Shown here piece after piece: positions 28,222 to 35,797 of a stretch of 64,000 nt of DNA. This stretch comes from Acholeplasmatales bacterium. Lineage in GTDB: Bacteria; Bacillota_I; Bacilli_A; Acholeplasmatales; Anaeroplasmataceae. The stretch lies in NCBI GenBank assembly GCA_016288855.1, contig JAEELJ010000051.1:91593-155592 (forward strand), in the 5' to 3' direction. The translations under genes and the position numbers were made by a program. Position 1 is the stretch's first letter. Each line of letters opens with the position of its first letter. The notes below the pieces were generated by a model. It was given only the letters and a program-made list of their open reading frames with translations. It had not been told where the DNA came from and did not search any database.

Positions 28222-29580
28222 TTAATTCTTAAGTGAGTTTAATGGTGCAGGAATCTGACCGCCACGATTAATAAATACATCTGGCTTTACAGTAGAAACC
28301 TTCATAATAGGACCATATCCTAAAAGTCCACCAAAGTTAACAATATCTCCTGCCTTGCGGCCAATTGCTGGAATAACTCTTACTGCAGTTGTCTTAGAGT
28401 TAATCATACCAATTGCAGCTTCATCAGCAATAATACCAGAAATAACTTCAGGAGTTGTATCACCAGGAATAATAATCATATCAAGACCTACTGAACATAC
28501 AGCAGTCATTGCTTCTAGCTTTTCAATAGATAAAGCGCCTGATTCAGCAGCAGCAATCATACCAGCATCTTCTGAAACTGGAATAAATGCACCTGATAAA
28601 CCACCAACTCTAGATGAAGCCATAACTCCACCTTTTTTAACCGCATCATTTAACATAGCAAGAGTTGCAGTTGTACCACAAGCACCACATTGTTCAAGAC
28701 CAATTTCTTCAAGAATGTGAGCAACTGAATCACCAACAGCTGGAGTTGGAGCAAGTGATAAGTCAACAATTCCAAATGGAACTCCTAACATCTTAGATGC
28801 TTCTACACCAACAAGTTGACCCATACGAGTAACCTTAAATGCAGTCTTCTTAATAATATCCGCGATTTCAGAAATTGGGGCATCCTTAGGTGCCTTTGCT
28901 AATGCAGCACGTACAACACCAGGTCCAGATACACCAACATTAATTTCAACATCTGGTTCACCAACACCATGGAAAGCACCAGCCATAAATGGATTATCTT
29001 CTACTGCGTTGCAGAATACAACAAGCTTAGAAGCTCCAATGCATTCTCTATCCTTTGTTAATTGAGCTGCTTCAACAACCTTTTGACCCATAAGCTTTAC
29101 AGCGTCAAGGTTAATACCAGCTCTAGTTGATCCAACGTTAACTGATGAACAAACTAATTCAGTTTCAGCTAAAGCACGTGGAATTGAATCAATTAATTCT
29201 CTATCACCAGCAGAGAAACCCTTTTGTACTAATGCACTATAACCACCAACAAAGTTAACTCCAATATCATGAGCAACCTTATCTAATGTCTTTGCATATT
29301 TAACTGGATCTCCTCCTGATACACCAACTAACATTGATATAGGTGTAACAGAGATTCTTTTGTTAACAATAGGAATACCATATTTCTTAGAAATAGTTTC
29401 TCCTGTCTTAACTAAATCTTTAGCACATCTATAAATTTTGTTATATACCTTTTCACAAGACTTATCAATATCAGTATCCATACAGTCGATTAAAGAAATA
29501 CCCATTGTAATTGTTCTTACATCAAGGTTTTCTTCTTGAATCATTTTGATGGTTTCCATTATTTCGTTATTAGTATACAT
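28222..29580 (-). CDS. PFL-like UPF0210 (DUF711) family protein
   Basis: A 452-residue member of the conserved UPF0210/DUF711 family, whose fold resembles pyruvate formate-lyase/ribonucleotide-reductase barrels. Characteristic are the Gly-rich segments [22 protein letters not shown] and [13 protein letters not shown], and the N-terminal MGISLIDC. The biochemical function has not been established for the family. It is preceded at 15 bases by an ACT-domain UPF0237 gene, and the two are conserved together in many Bacillota and archaea. AAAGGTGG lies before the ATG. Confidence 0.93.
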   Translation of the reverse strand: MYTNNEIMETIKMIQEENLDVRTITMGISLIDCMDTDIDKSCEKVYNKIYRCAKDLVKTGETISKKYGIPIVNKRISVTPISMLVGVSGGDPVKYAKTLDKVAHDIGVNFVGGYSALVQKGFSAGDRELIDSIPRALAETELVCSSVNVGSTRAGINLDAVKLMGQKVVEAAQLTKDRECIGASKLVVFCNAVEDNPFMAGAFHGVGEPDVEINVGVSGPGVVRAALAKAPKDAPISEIADIIKKTAFKVTRMGQLVGVEASKMLGVPFGIVDLSLAPTPAVGDSVAHILEEIGLEQCGACGTTATLAMLNDAVKKGGVMASSRVGGLSGAFIPVSEDAGMIAAAESGALSIEKLEAMTAVCSVGLDMIIIPGDTTPEVISGIIADEAAIGMINSKTTAVRVIPAIGRKAGDIVNFGGLLGYGPIMKVSTVKPDVFINRGGQIPAPLNSLKN

Positions 29581-29594
29581 TTTTTTACCACCTT

Positions 29595-29864
29595 TTAAAT
29601 ATTGTGCATTAAGTTGAAGATATCTTCATGCATGCAGTGAATTTCTAATCTCTTTTCTTTGCCTAGTGCAACCATTTCGTCTACAAATTTTGTAAATTCA
29701 ATGTCTAATTCATCAATGTTAATAATCATAAACATTGCAAAATAATCATCAATGATTGTTTGCGTAACATCATTAACATTTGCCTTATGCTCTGAGCATA
29801 ATGTTGCTACACTAGCAAGAATACCTACTGTATCCTTACCTACTACTGAAAGAATTGCATTCAT
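29595..29864 (-). CDS. ACT-domain protein, UPF0237 family
   Basis: An 89-residue stand-alone ACT domain ([20 protein letters not shown] at the start, the usual beta-alpha-beta ligand loop). UPF0237 members are encoded with UPF0210 proteins and probably bind an amino acid or similar small molecule as a regulatory subunit (inference). GAGGTAAT precedes the start. The 105-base upstream region holds a catabolite-response-like palindrome (29958-29971) and possible promoter elements. Confidence 0.93.
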   Translation of the reverse strand: MNAILSVVGKDTVGILASVATLCSEHKANVNDVTQTIIDDYFAMFMIINIDELDIEFTKFVDEMVALGKEKRLEIHCMHEDIFNLMHNI

Positions 29865-29957
29865 AATTCTAAATTACCTCACTTATTTTATATTAAAATC
29901 TATTTTATTTTACTATAAATATTTATATTTATAAATATCATGTTAAATATAATTCAT

Positions 29958-29971
29958 TGTAAACGTTTACT
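29958..29971. promoter_or_regulatory. Candidate CcpA (cre) operator
   Basis: TGTAAACGTTTACT matches the cre consensus TGWAANCGNTNWCA at 13 of 14 positions and is a near-perfect palindrome. It lies about 95 bases before the ACT-domain gene and overlaps a possible -35 (TTTACA) followed 17 bases later by TGATAT on the minus strand. No ccpA gene is in the window. Confidence 0.45.
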
Positions 29972-30425
29972 AACTATATAAATTTAGTGAACTTATTATC
30001 TTTAGATTACAATAACAATTTACACTAAACCAGAATACAATTGTTGCAAGAGAATAAAAGACTGTTAAAGATGCAGGTAGTAAATATCTAGCTGCAGAAA
30101 TCAAACTATTTTTATCCTGAAAATGCATCTTTTTTACTAGAATTACATGAGTTATAGCAAAGAATATCATATAACAAAGTGCCATTATAATTATCCAATC
30201 ATAAGAGAATTTTGGAGTTGCTGAAAAATTAACATTAAATCCACCATTCATAAAAATGATATTCCATGACATAATCATAATAGTCAATAATACTACTAAA
30301 AACGCAAGATGTAATGCGTATCCAGCGTATTTAAATTTCTTTAACACAAAGCATAATAATATGGCAAAAAGTGTCAATATTGTTAATGAAAATAATATTA
30401 TATTAAAAATTAAAAATATTACCAT
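29970..30425 (-). CDS. Four-helix membrane protein of unknown function
   Basis: About 151 residues with four predicted membrane helices (roughly 2-26, 34-58, 75-95 and 113-133) and short loops; no charged soluble domain. I recognise no family. The ATG at 30425 has GGGAGG 7 bases upstream; the earlier in-frame codon at 30440 does not. It has its own promoter at 30455-30483 and stands apart from the neighbouring sugar-acid operon, whose terminator is at 30494-30521. Confidence 0.65.
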   Translation of the reverse strand: MVIFLIFNIILFSLTILTLFAILLCFVLKKFKYAGYALHLAFLVVLLTIMIMSWNIIFMNGGFNVNFSATPKFSYDWIIIMALCYMIFFAITHVILVKKMHFQDKNSLISAARYLLPASLTVFYSLATIVFWFSVNCYCNLKIISSLNLYS

Positions 30426-30454
30426 ATTACAACCTCCCACAATCTCTTATTATA

Positions 30455-30483
30455 ATTATAAATCATTTTTATTGATTAATCAA
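30455..30483 (-). promoter_or_regulatory. Promoter of the four-helix membrane protein gene
   Basis: TTGATT (30478-30483), 17-base spacer, TATAAT (30455-30460) on the minus strand. Confidence 0.65.
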
Positions 30484-30493
30484 ACAAATAAAA

Positions 30494-30521
30494 AATGCAA
30501 GAATATTTCTATCCTTGCATT
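30494..30521 (-). terminator. Terminator of the sugar-acid operon
   Basis: Minus-strand hairpin with arms AATGCAAG/CTTGCATT and a run of T residues, about 18 bases after the dehydrogenase stop. Confidence 0.8.
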
Positions 30522-30538
30522 AAATAGTAAATTTAAAA

Positions 30539-31339
30539 TTACTTAGGCTGCTTTCCGATATAAGCTAAAATACCACCATCAACGTATAAAATGTGACCAT
30601 TTACAGCATTTGAAGCATCAGAAGCTAAGAATACAGCTGGACCAGCTAATTCTTCTGGTTCTAACCAACGTCCTGCAGGTGTCTTAGCTACGATGAAAGA
30701 GTCGAATGGATGACGAGAACCGTCAGCCTGTCTTTCACGTAATGGAGCAGTTTGTGGAGTTGCGATGTAACCAGGTCCAATACCATTACATTGAATATTG
30801 AATTCACCATATTCAGAACAGATATTACGAGTTAACATCTTTAAACCACCCTTAGCAGCTGCATAAGCAGAAACTGTTTCACGTCCTAATTCAGACATCA
30901 TAGAGCAGATGTTAATAATCTTACCATGACCCTTCTTAATCATTCCAGGAATAACTGCCTTAGAAACTATGAAAGGAGCATTTAAATCTACGTCAATAAC
31001 CTGACGGAATTGAGCTGCAGTCATTTCAAGCATAGGAATTCTCTTAATGATACCAGCATTGTTAACTAAAATATCGATAACTCCTACTTCCTTTTCAATC
31101 TTTGCAACCATTGCATTAACAGCATCTTCATCAGTTACGTCACATACATAACCATGAGCAGCGATACCTTCAGCCTTATAAGCTTCAAGACCCTTGTCTA
31201 CTAATTCCTGCTTAATATCGTTGAATACGATAGTAGCACCAGCAGCAGCGAATCCCTTAGCAATATTAAAACCGATACCATAAGATGCACCAGTGACTAG
31301 AGCAACTTTGCCATCTAGTCTGAAATCATTCATTGTCAT
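30539..31339 (-). CDS. SDR-family dehydrogenase, gluconate 5-dehydrogenase/KduD-like
   Basis: A 266-residue short-chain dehydrogenase. The NAD(P)-binding GASYGIGFNIAKG, the NNAG motif, and the catalytic Ser-Tyr-Lys (SAYAAAKGG) are all present. It most resembles gluconate 5-dehydrogenases and 2-deoxy-D-gluconate 3-dehydrogenases (KduD). In this operon it would interconvert a keto-sugar acid before phosphorylation and aldol cleavage. The exact substrate cannot be read from sequence. Last gene of the operon; GGAGG precedes the ATG. Confidence 0.85.
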   Translation of the reverse strand: MTMNDFRLDGKVALVTGASYGIGFNIAKGFAAAGATIVFNDIKQELVDKGLEAYKAEGIAAHGYVCDVTDEDAVNAMVAKIEKEVGVIDILVNNAGIIKRIPMLEMTAAQFRQVIDVDLNAPFIVSKAVIPGMIKKGHGKIINICSMMSELGRETVSAYAAAKGGLKMLTRNICSEYGEFNIQCNGIGPGYIATPQTAPLRERQADGSRHPFDSFIVAKTPAGRWLEPEELAGPAVFLASDASNAVNGHILYVDGGILAYIGKQPK

Positions 31340-31407
31340 TTTTTTCTTCCTCCATTTTTATTTATGAACAATTAGGTATTGTTCTTACCTTATAAATAAT
31401 TAAGCTT

Positions 31408-32247
31408 TTATAAAGATTTAAGCTTATTATTAATGAAATTAAATGAGAATTCCATATCTTCAGGCTTAGAGCCTTCAAATATTAAATACGCATTAGGATA
31501 GTTAGCTTTGATTTTAGGTAACATATAATCAAAATTCATTATTCCCTTTCCAATACAGCATTGCTTTAAAGCACCATCTTCAACAACAAAGTCCTTAATA
31601 TGGAAAATAACAATTCTATCCTTAAATAACTCTAAACATCTATCAAATATTTCAGTATGCTTTTGATAATTTTCCATTGCAAGATAATTATAAATATCTA
31701 CTGTATAATAAATTGAATTAGAACCAATCTTATCTACTAATTCCTTTAGACGATCTGGATTCCACATACAGTGGCCAAATGCACCTTCTAAAGCAATTTT
31801 AGCATTATTTTCTTCTGCTACCTTAGCTAAATCACCAAAAATTTTAATGTTTTCTTCTAATGCAGCTGGTTCTCTATTTAGAGGGTTGTAAGTCCACTTA
31901 TCATCATTATATGAGCCTGTTTCACTACCAACAAATCCAGCATGGAAATCATTCTCATATACTAAATGCTCAGCAAACTTAGCTTTAAGCTGTTCTACTT
32001 TAGCTTTATCAGAATGTACAGGGTTAAAATATGCACCTAGCATAGCAATTTCAATTCCTTCATTCTTAAAAGTTTCATAGTAATAATTAGCTTTTTCTTT
32101 AGATAATGTTCCGGCTAATCCTGATTCGCCTTCAATTGCTTTATTTAATACTAGTTGAACTGCATCAAAGCCAACTGCTTTAGCCTTTTTGGCTAAAGTT
32201 ACGGCATCAGATTTACCAAAATCATGTACTCTAACTCCTATTTTCAT
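31408..32247 (-). CDS. Sugar phosphate isomerase/epimerase-like TIM-barrel protein
   Basis: A 279-residue xylose-isomerase-like TIM barrel (AP endonuclease family 2 fold). Metal ligands expected for the family appear in the barrel strands: IALEGAFGHCMWNP, YYTVDIYNYL, IVFHIKDF and YLIFEGSKPED. Enzymes of this fold isomerise or epimerise keto sugars and related acids; the substrate here is unknown but should feed the KDG route of the operon. The start is the ATG at 32247 with GGAGG 8 bases upstream; the 14-codon longer reading frame has no ribosome binding site. Confidence 0.82.
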   Translation of the reverse strand: MKIGVRVHDFGKSDAVTLAKKAKAVGFDAVQLVLNKAIEGESGLAGTLSKEKANYYYETFKNEGIEIAMLGAYFNPVHSDKAKVEQLKAKFAEHLVYENDFHAGFVGSETGSYNDDKWTYNPLNREPAALEENIKIFGDLAKVAEENNAKIALEGAFGHCMWNPDRLKELVDKIGSNSIYYTVDIYNYLAMENYQKHTEIFDRCLELFKDRIVIFHIKDFVVEDGALKQCCIGKGIMNFDYMLPKIKANYPNAYLIFEGSKPEDMEFSFNFINNKLKSL

Positions 32248-32331
32248 ACTTATTACCTCCATATGAAATAGATAGACATTAAGTGCCACAAATAATCATG
32301 TGACACTTAACATAATAATTTTTAATTATAA

Positions 32332-33357
32332 TTAACGTTGAACACGTCCGTTTGCAGAACCACCTGCTAATGCATTAACTTCTGCTTCAGAAACTAAGTT
32401 GTAATCTCCGTTAATAGTATGCTTTAATGCTGATGCAGCTACTGCGAATTCAAGAGCCTTAGCTTGGTCACCATTGAACTTAATTAAACCATTGATAACT
32501 CCACCAGAGAATGAGTCACCACCACCAACACGGTCAACGATTGGGTTAAGATCATAATGCTTTGATTCATAGAATTCCTTACCATTATAGATTAATGCCT
32601 TCCAACCATTGTGTGTAGCTGAAATTGATTCACGTAATGTAGAAATAACATACTTGAAATTGAATTCCTTAGCCATTTGTTCGAAAATCTTGTGGTATCC
32701 AGCAGCATCTGTCTTACCGCCTTCAACGTCTGCTTCTGGCTTGAAGCCTAAGCATAATTCTGCATCTTCTTCATTTCCGATACATACATCTACATACTTC
32801 ATTAAAGGCTTCATGATAGAAATTGCCTTTTCAGAAGTCCATAACTTCTTACGGAAGTTTAAGTCAACTGATACTGTTACACCATTTCTCTTAGCAGCTT
32901 CACAAGCTAACTTAGTTAATTCAGCAGCCTTATCAGAAATAGCTGGAGTGATTCCTGACCAGTGGAACCAAGTTGCACCCTTCATGATTGCATCAAAATC
33001 GAAATCTGTTGGATCTGCTTCAGCGATTGCAGAATGTGCTCTATCATATAAAACCTTTGAAGGTCTCATTGAAGCACCAGTTTCAGCATAGTAAATACCT
33101 ACTCTGTCTCCGCCTCTAGCGATGTAGTCAGTATGAACGCCATAACGTCTTAATGAGTTTAAAGCTGCCTGACCAATTTCATGAGTTGGAAGCTTAGATA
33201 CGAAATAAGCATCATGTCCATAGTTTGCTAATGAAACTGCAACGTTTGCTTCTCCTCCACCCCAAATGATATCGAAGTTATCAACCTGAACAAATCTCTT
33301 GTTTCCTGCAGGTGATAATCTTAACATTAATTCTCCTAATGTAACTACCTTTGCCAT
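32332..33357 (-). CDS. PfkB-family sugar kinase, 2-keto-3-deoxygluconate kinase-like (copy 2)
   Basis: A 341-residue ribokinase/PfkB-family kinase. The N-terminal GELMLRLSP and GGGEANVAVSLANYG are typical of KDG kinases; the catalytic anion-hole motif near the C-terminus reads RVGGGDSFSGG, with GGGD in place of the common GAGD. It would make KDPG for the aldolase encoded upstream. A second, clearly related kinase sits two genes upstream in the same operon with the same GGGD variant. Which copy acts on KDG is undecided. AAAAGGAG lies upstream of the ATG. Confidence 0.85.
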   Translation of the reverse strand: MAKVVTLGELMLRLSPAGNKRFVQVDNFDIIWGGGEANVAVSLANYGHDAYFVSKLPTHEIGQAALNSLRRYGVHTDYIARGGDRVGIYYAETGASMRPSKVLYDRAHSAIAEADPTDFDFDAIMKGATWFHWSGITPAISDKAAELTKLACEAAKRNGVTVSVDLNFRKKLWTSEKAISIMKPLMKYVDVCIGNEEDAELCLGFKPEADVEGGKTDAAGYHKIFEQMAKEFNFKYVISTLRESISATHNGWKALIYNGKEFYESKHYDLNPIVDRVGGGDSFSGGVINGLIKFNGDQAKALEFAVAASALKHTINGDYNLVSEAEVNALAGGSANGRVQR

Positions 33358-33387
33358 TTTAAAATATTTCTCCTTTTCTCTTATTTA

Positions 33388-33864
33388 TTATTTTTCAATT
33401 TTTACTTTGACAACAACTTTTTCAACGATTTCATCATCAGCCTTACATTTTGCTAGATGAACATCTTCTGTATAAACTAGAGCAAAACCTTCCTCTAGAG
33501 TGAAGTATACAGCACCTTCAACTTTGCTTGGATCATCTCCATTGTACTTAGTTACGTCCTTAACATCATTATATTCAGTAGTAACCTTTAATGAAGGGTT
33601 AGTAATATGAGTATAACCAATTATTTCTTTTCCCTTTAATACAATTTGGATATCAATATAATTTTCATGATTTTCAAAGAAGCACTCATTTAAAGGACGT
33701 GCAACATATGTATCACGATTAATATATACATTATCACCATCAACAACAGTCTTACCCTTAGGTAAAGCCATTAAGTCATGAGATAATAAATAATCAATTG
33801 CAGTGTCTATATTATGAGCTATACCCTTATAACGATATAGATCAACTAACTTTCCTACTATCAT
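33388..33864 (-). CDS. YhcH/YjgK/YiaL family protein
   Basis: A 158-residue cupin-like protein of the YhcH/YjgK/YiaL (DUF386, EbgC-like) family. Motifs include the ECFFENHENYIDIQIVLKGKE stretch with conserved His and Glu that bind metal, and the late HLAKC His. Members are found in sialic acid, alginate and ketose operons and act as anomerases or mutarotases on sugar acids. Here it probably opens or isomerises the pathway substrate (inference). It lies 15 bases after the first kinase with AAGGAG before its ATG. Confidence 0.87.
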   Translation of the reverse strand: MIVGKLVDLYRYKGIAHNIDTAIDYLLSHDLMALPKGKTVVDGDNVYINRDTYVARPLNECFFENHENYIDIQIVLKGKEIIGYTHITNPSLKVTTEYNDVKDVTKYNGDDPSKVEGAVYFTLEEGFALVYTEDVHLAKCKADDEIVEKVVVKVKIEK

Positions 33865-33878
33865 TTTTTTCTCCTTAA

Positions 33879-34919
33879 TTATCTTACAACTTCAGCAGAG
33901 CCATTTGCAGCCATGAACTGCTCAATATCATCAATTGCGAATGTTGCAGCATCGCCATAAATAGTATGCTTTAATACTGATGTCGCAAGTCCGAATCTTA
34001 CTGCATAATTAGGATCATTAAAATTCTTTAATAATCCGTGTATTACACCTGATGCGAAAGCATCACCACCACCAATACGGTCAAAAATATTGAAACGAAT
34101 TGGTTCTGTTAGATGCCATGTTAATTCATCACCATTTAGGCTGAAATAGTATCCTGCAAGAGAATTATCAGTTGCAGTATAAACTACTCTATCTGTACCA
34201 AAAATATACTTTAAATTATATTTTCTAATCATCTTAGGGAAGACATTTCTTCTCTTAGCGCCTAAAGTTTCATTCATATCGAATCCTTCATCAAGTGGAA
34301 TTTCAAGAATTGTATTAGCATCGTAGAATGATGCGAAAACAATATCCACATAATTCATGAATTCTTTATAAACTGGTCTAGCTTCTTCGACAGTCCAAAG
34401 TTTAGCACGATAGTTAAAATCAAAGCTTACTGGAACATTATGTTTCTTAGCTTCTTTAACTGCTCTTAAAGCTACTCTTCTAACTCTTTCACCTAAAGCT
34501 AATGTAATTCCAGATAAATGGAACCATGTTGCATCAGTAAATATTTCATCCCAGTCAAATTCATCCTCTTGGATACGAGTGATAGCACTATGCTTACGGT
34601 TATAGATTACCTTTGAAGGTCTTCCACCGAAACCAGTCTCTAAGAAGTAAATACCAATTGTAGTAGAACCTCTTACAATATATTTAGTGTTAACACCATT
34701 TGCCTGTAAATGTGTAACTGCTCCATCACCTAGCTGATTAGGTGGAAGTTTAGACATAAAATAAGTCTTATGTCCCATATGAGCTAAAGATACTGCTACG
34801 TTAGCTTCTCCTCCACCATAATTAACTATAAATGAATGAGTTTGATTGATTGTTGCATAATCTGGTGTAGATAATCTTAGCATTATTTCACCAAAAGTAA
34901 TAATTTTTTCTTCTTTCAT
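33879..34919 (-). CDS. PfkB-family sugar kinase, 2-keto-3-deoxygluconate kinase-like (copy 1)
   Basis: A 346-residue PfkB kinase and paralogue of the copy at 32332. FGEIMLRLSTP and YGGGEANVAVSLAHMG are at the N-terminus; the catalytic motif is RIGGGDAFASG near residue 300. Two such kinases flanking the YhcH gene suggest a duplication with specialisation, one for KDG and perhaps one for a related keto-acid. The ribosome binding site is weak (GAGCTGA), possibly lowering its expression relative to copy 2. Confidence 0.85.
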   Translation of the reverse strand: MKEEKIITFGEIMLRLSTPDYATINQTHSFIVNYGGGEANVAVSLAHMGHKTYFMSKLPPNQLGDGAVTHLQANGVNTKYIVRGSTTIGIYFLETGFGGRPSKVIYNRKHSAITRIQEDEFDWDEIFTDATWFHLSGITLALGERVRRVALRAVKEAKKHNVPVSFDFNYRAKLWTVEEARPVYKEFMNYVDIVFASFYDANTILEIPLDEGFDMNETLGAKRRNVFPKMIRKYNLKYIFGTDRVVYTATDNSLAGYYFSLNGDELTWHLTEPIRFNIFDRIGGGDAFASGVIHGLLKNFNDPNYAVRFGLATSVLKHTIYGDAATFAIDDIEQFMAANGSAEVVR

Positions 34920-34972
34920 TCAATCAGCTCATTTCTTTTTTTATTTGTTATAAATTAATATTTTAAACTAAA

Positions 34973-35632
34973 TTACTTTGCAGCAAGTTCTGCTCTTGCA
35001 GCCTTAACAGCTTCAACATATTGTCTAGCACGAACTGTAGTTTCTGCTAAATCACCCTTTGCAGCTGGTGCAGTTAAATGTGAACCAGAAGAAATTGCAA
35101 CAGCACCCTTCTTAATCCATTCGCCTGCGTTTTCAAGGTTAACACCACCTGATGGCATTAAATCACAGTAAGGAAGTGGTCCCTTAACGTCCTTAATGAA
35201 GTCAGGTCCTAACATATCGCCAGGGAATACCTTGATTACATCTGAACCATATTCCATAGCTGTAACAATTTCCTTAATTGTTTGGCAACCAGGTACATAT
35301 GGAACCTGATATCTGTTGCATAATAAAGCAACTTCCATGTTCCAAGATGGTGCAACGATAAATTCAGCACCAGCAAGGATTGCAGCACGTGCAGTTTCAG
35401 GGTCTAATACAGAACCAGCACCAACACATAACTTAGATGCAGGAATTTGTTCCTTTAAAGCACGAATAACTCTATCAGCACCAGGTACTGTGAAAGTTAC
35501 TTCAATTGATTCTACTCCTCCATCTGTACATGCCTTAGCAATGTTGATAGCTTCTTCTTCATTCTTAGCACGAACAACGGCAACAACACCACACTTAGCA
35601 ATTCTAGTTAAAACATCGAATTTCTTTTTCAT
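34973..35632 (-). CDS. eda: KDPG/KHG aldolase
   Basis: A 219-residue class I aldolase that cleaves 2-keto-3-deoxy-6-phosphogluconate to pyruvate and glyceraldehyde 3-phosphate. Landmarks are CGVVAVVRAKNEEEA, the catalytic Glu in GVESIEVTF, GAGSVLDPETA, and the Schiff-base Lys in SDVIKVFPGD (about residue 135). The start is the ATG at 35632 with GAGG at 9 bases; the longer reading frame would start at the transcription start. First gene of the six-gene sugar-acid operon, with a perfect promoter 57-85 bases upstream. Confidence 0.95.
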   Translation of the reverse strand: MKKKFDVLTRIAKCGVVAVVRAKNEEEAINIAKACTDGGVESIEVTFTVPGADRVIRALKEQIPASKLCVGAGSVLDPETARAAILAGAEFIVAPSWNMEVALLCNRYQVPYVPGCQTIKEIVTAMEYGSDVIKVFPGDMLGPDFIKDVKGPLPYCDLMPSGGVNLENAGEWIKKGAVAISSGSHLTAPAAKGDLAETTVRARQYVEAVKAARAELAAK

Positions 35633-35661
35633 TATATATAACCTCTTTCGTATTTTAATGT

Positions 35662-35677
35662 AATTTCTTACGAAATT
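35662..35677. promoter_or_regulatory. Candidate operator of the sugar-acid operon
   Basis: Perfect inverted repeat AATTTC-GTAA-GAAATT located just downstream of the predicted transcription start and before the eda ribosome binding site; a repressor bound here would block the operon. No regulator gene is adjacent. Confidence 0.45.
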
Positions 35678-35688
35678 ATACATATATC

Positions 35689-35717
35689 ATTATAATTTTA
35701 TTTCTCATATTTGTCAA
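35689..35717 (-). promoter_or_regulatory. Perfect consensus promoter of the sugar-acid operon
   Basis: TTGACA (35712-35717), 17-base spacer, TATAAT (35689-35694) on the minus strand: an exact sigma-A consensus match. So strong a promoter on a catabolic operon implies tight repression. Confidence 0.88.
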
Positions 35718-35738
35718 TTTAATTTAGCTAAAAGTCCA

Positions 35739-35751
35739 AGCCTATTAGGCT
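35739..35751. promoter_or_regulatory. Palindrome upstream of the sugar-acid promoter
   Basis: Perfect odd palindrome AGCCTA-A-TAGGCT about 22 bases upstream of the -35. It could be an upstream operator, or a leftover of a weak secondary terminator after secA. Confidence 0.3.
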
Positions 35752-35771
35752 AATTTTGTCCAAAAATTAAA

Positions 35772-35791
35772 ATCCCAGAATAATCTGGGAT
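35772..35791 (-). terminator. Terminator after secA
   Basis: Minus-strand hairpin ATCCCAGA-TTAT-TCTGGGAT followed by TTTAATTTTT, 6 bases after the secA stop. Confidence 0.85.
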
Positions 35792-35797
35792 AATTAA

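Noticed and set aside
28355..28720. Open plus-strand frame of 121 codons inside the UPF0210 gene
   Set aside because: Antisense shadow of a highly conserved gene.
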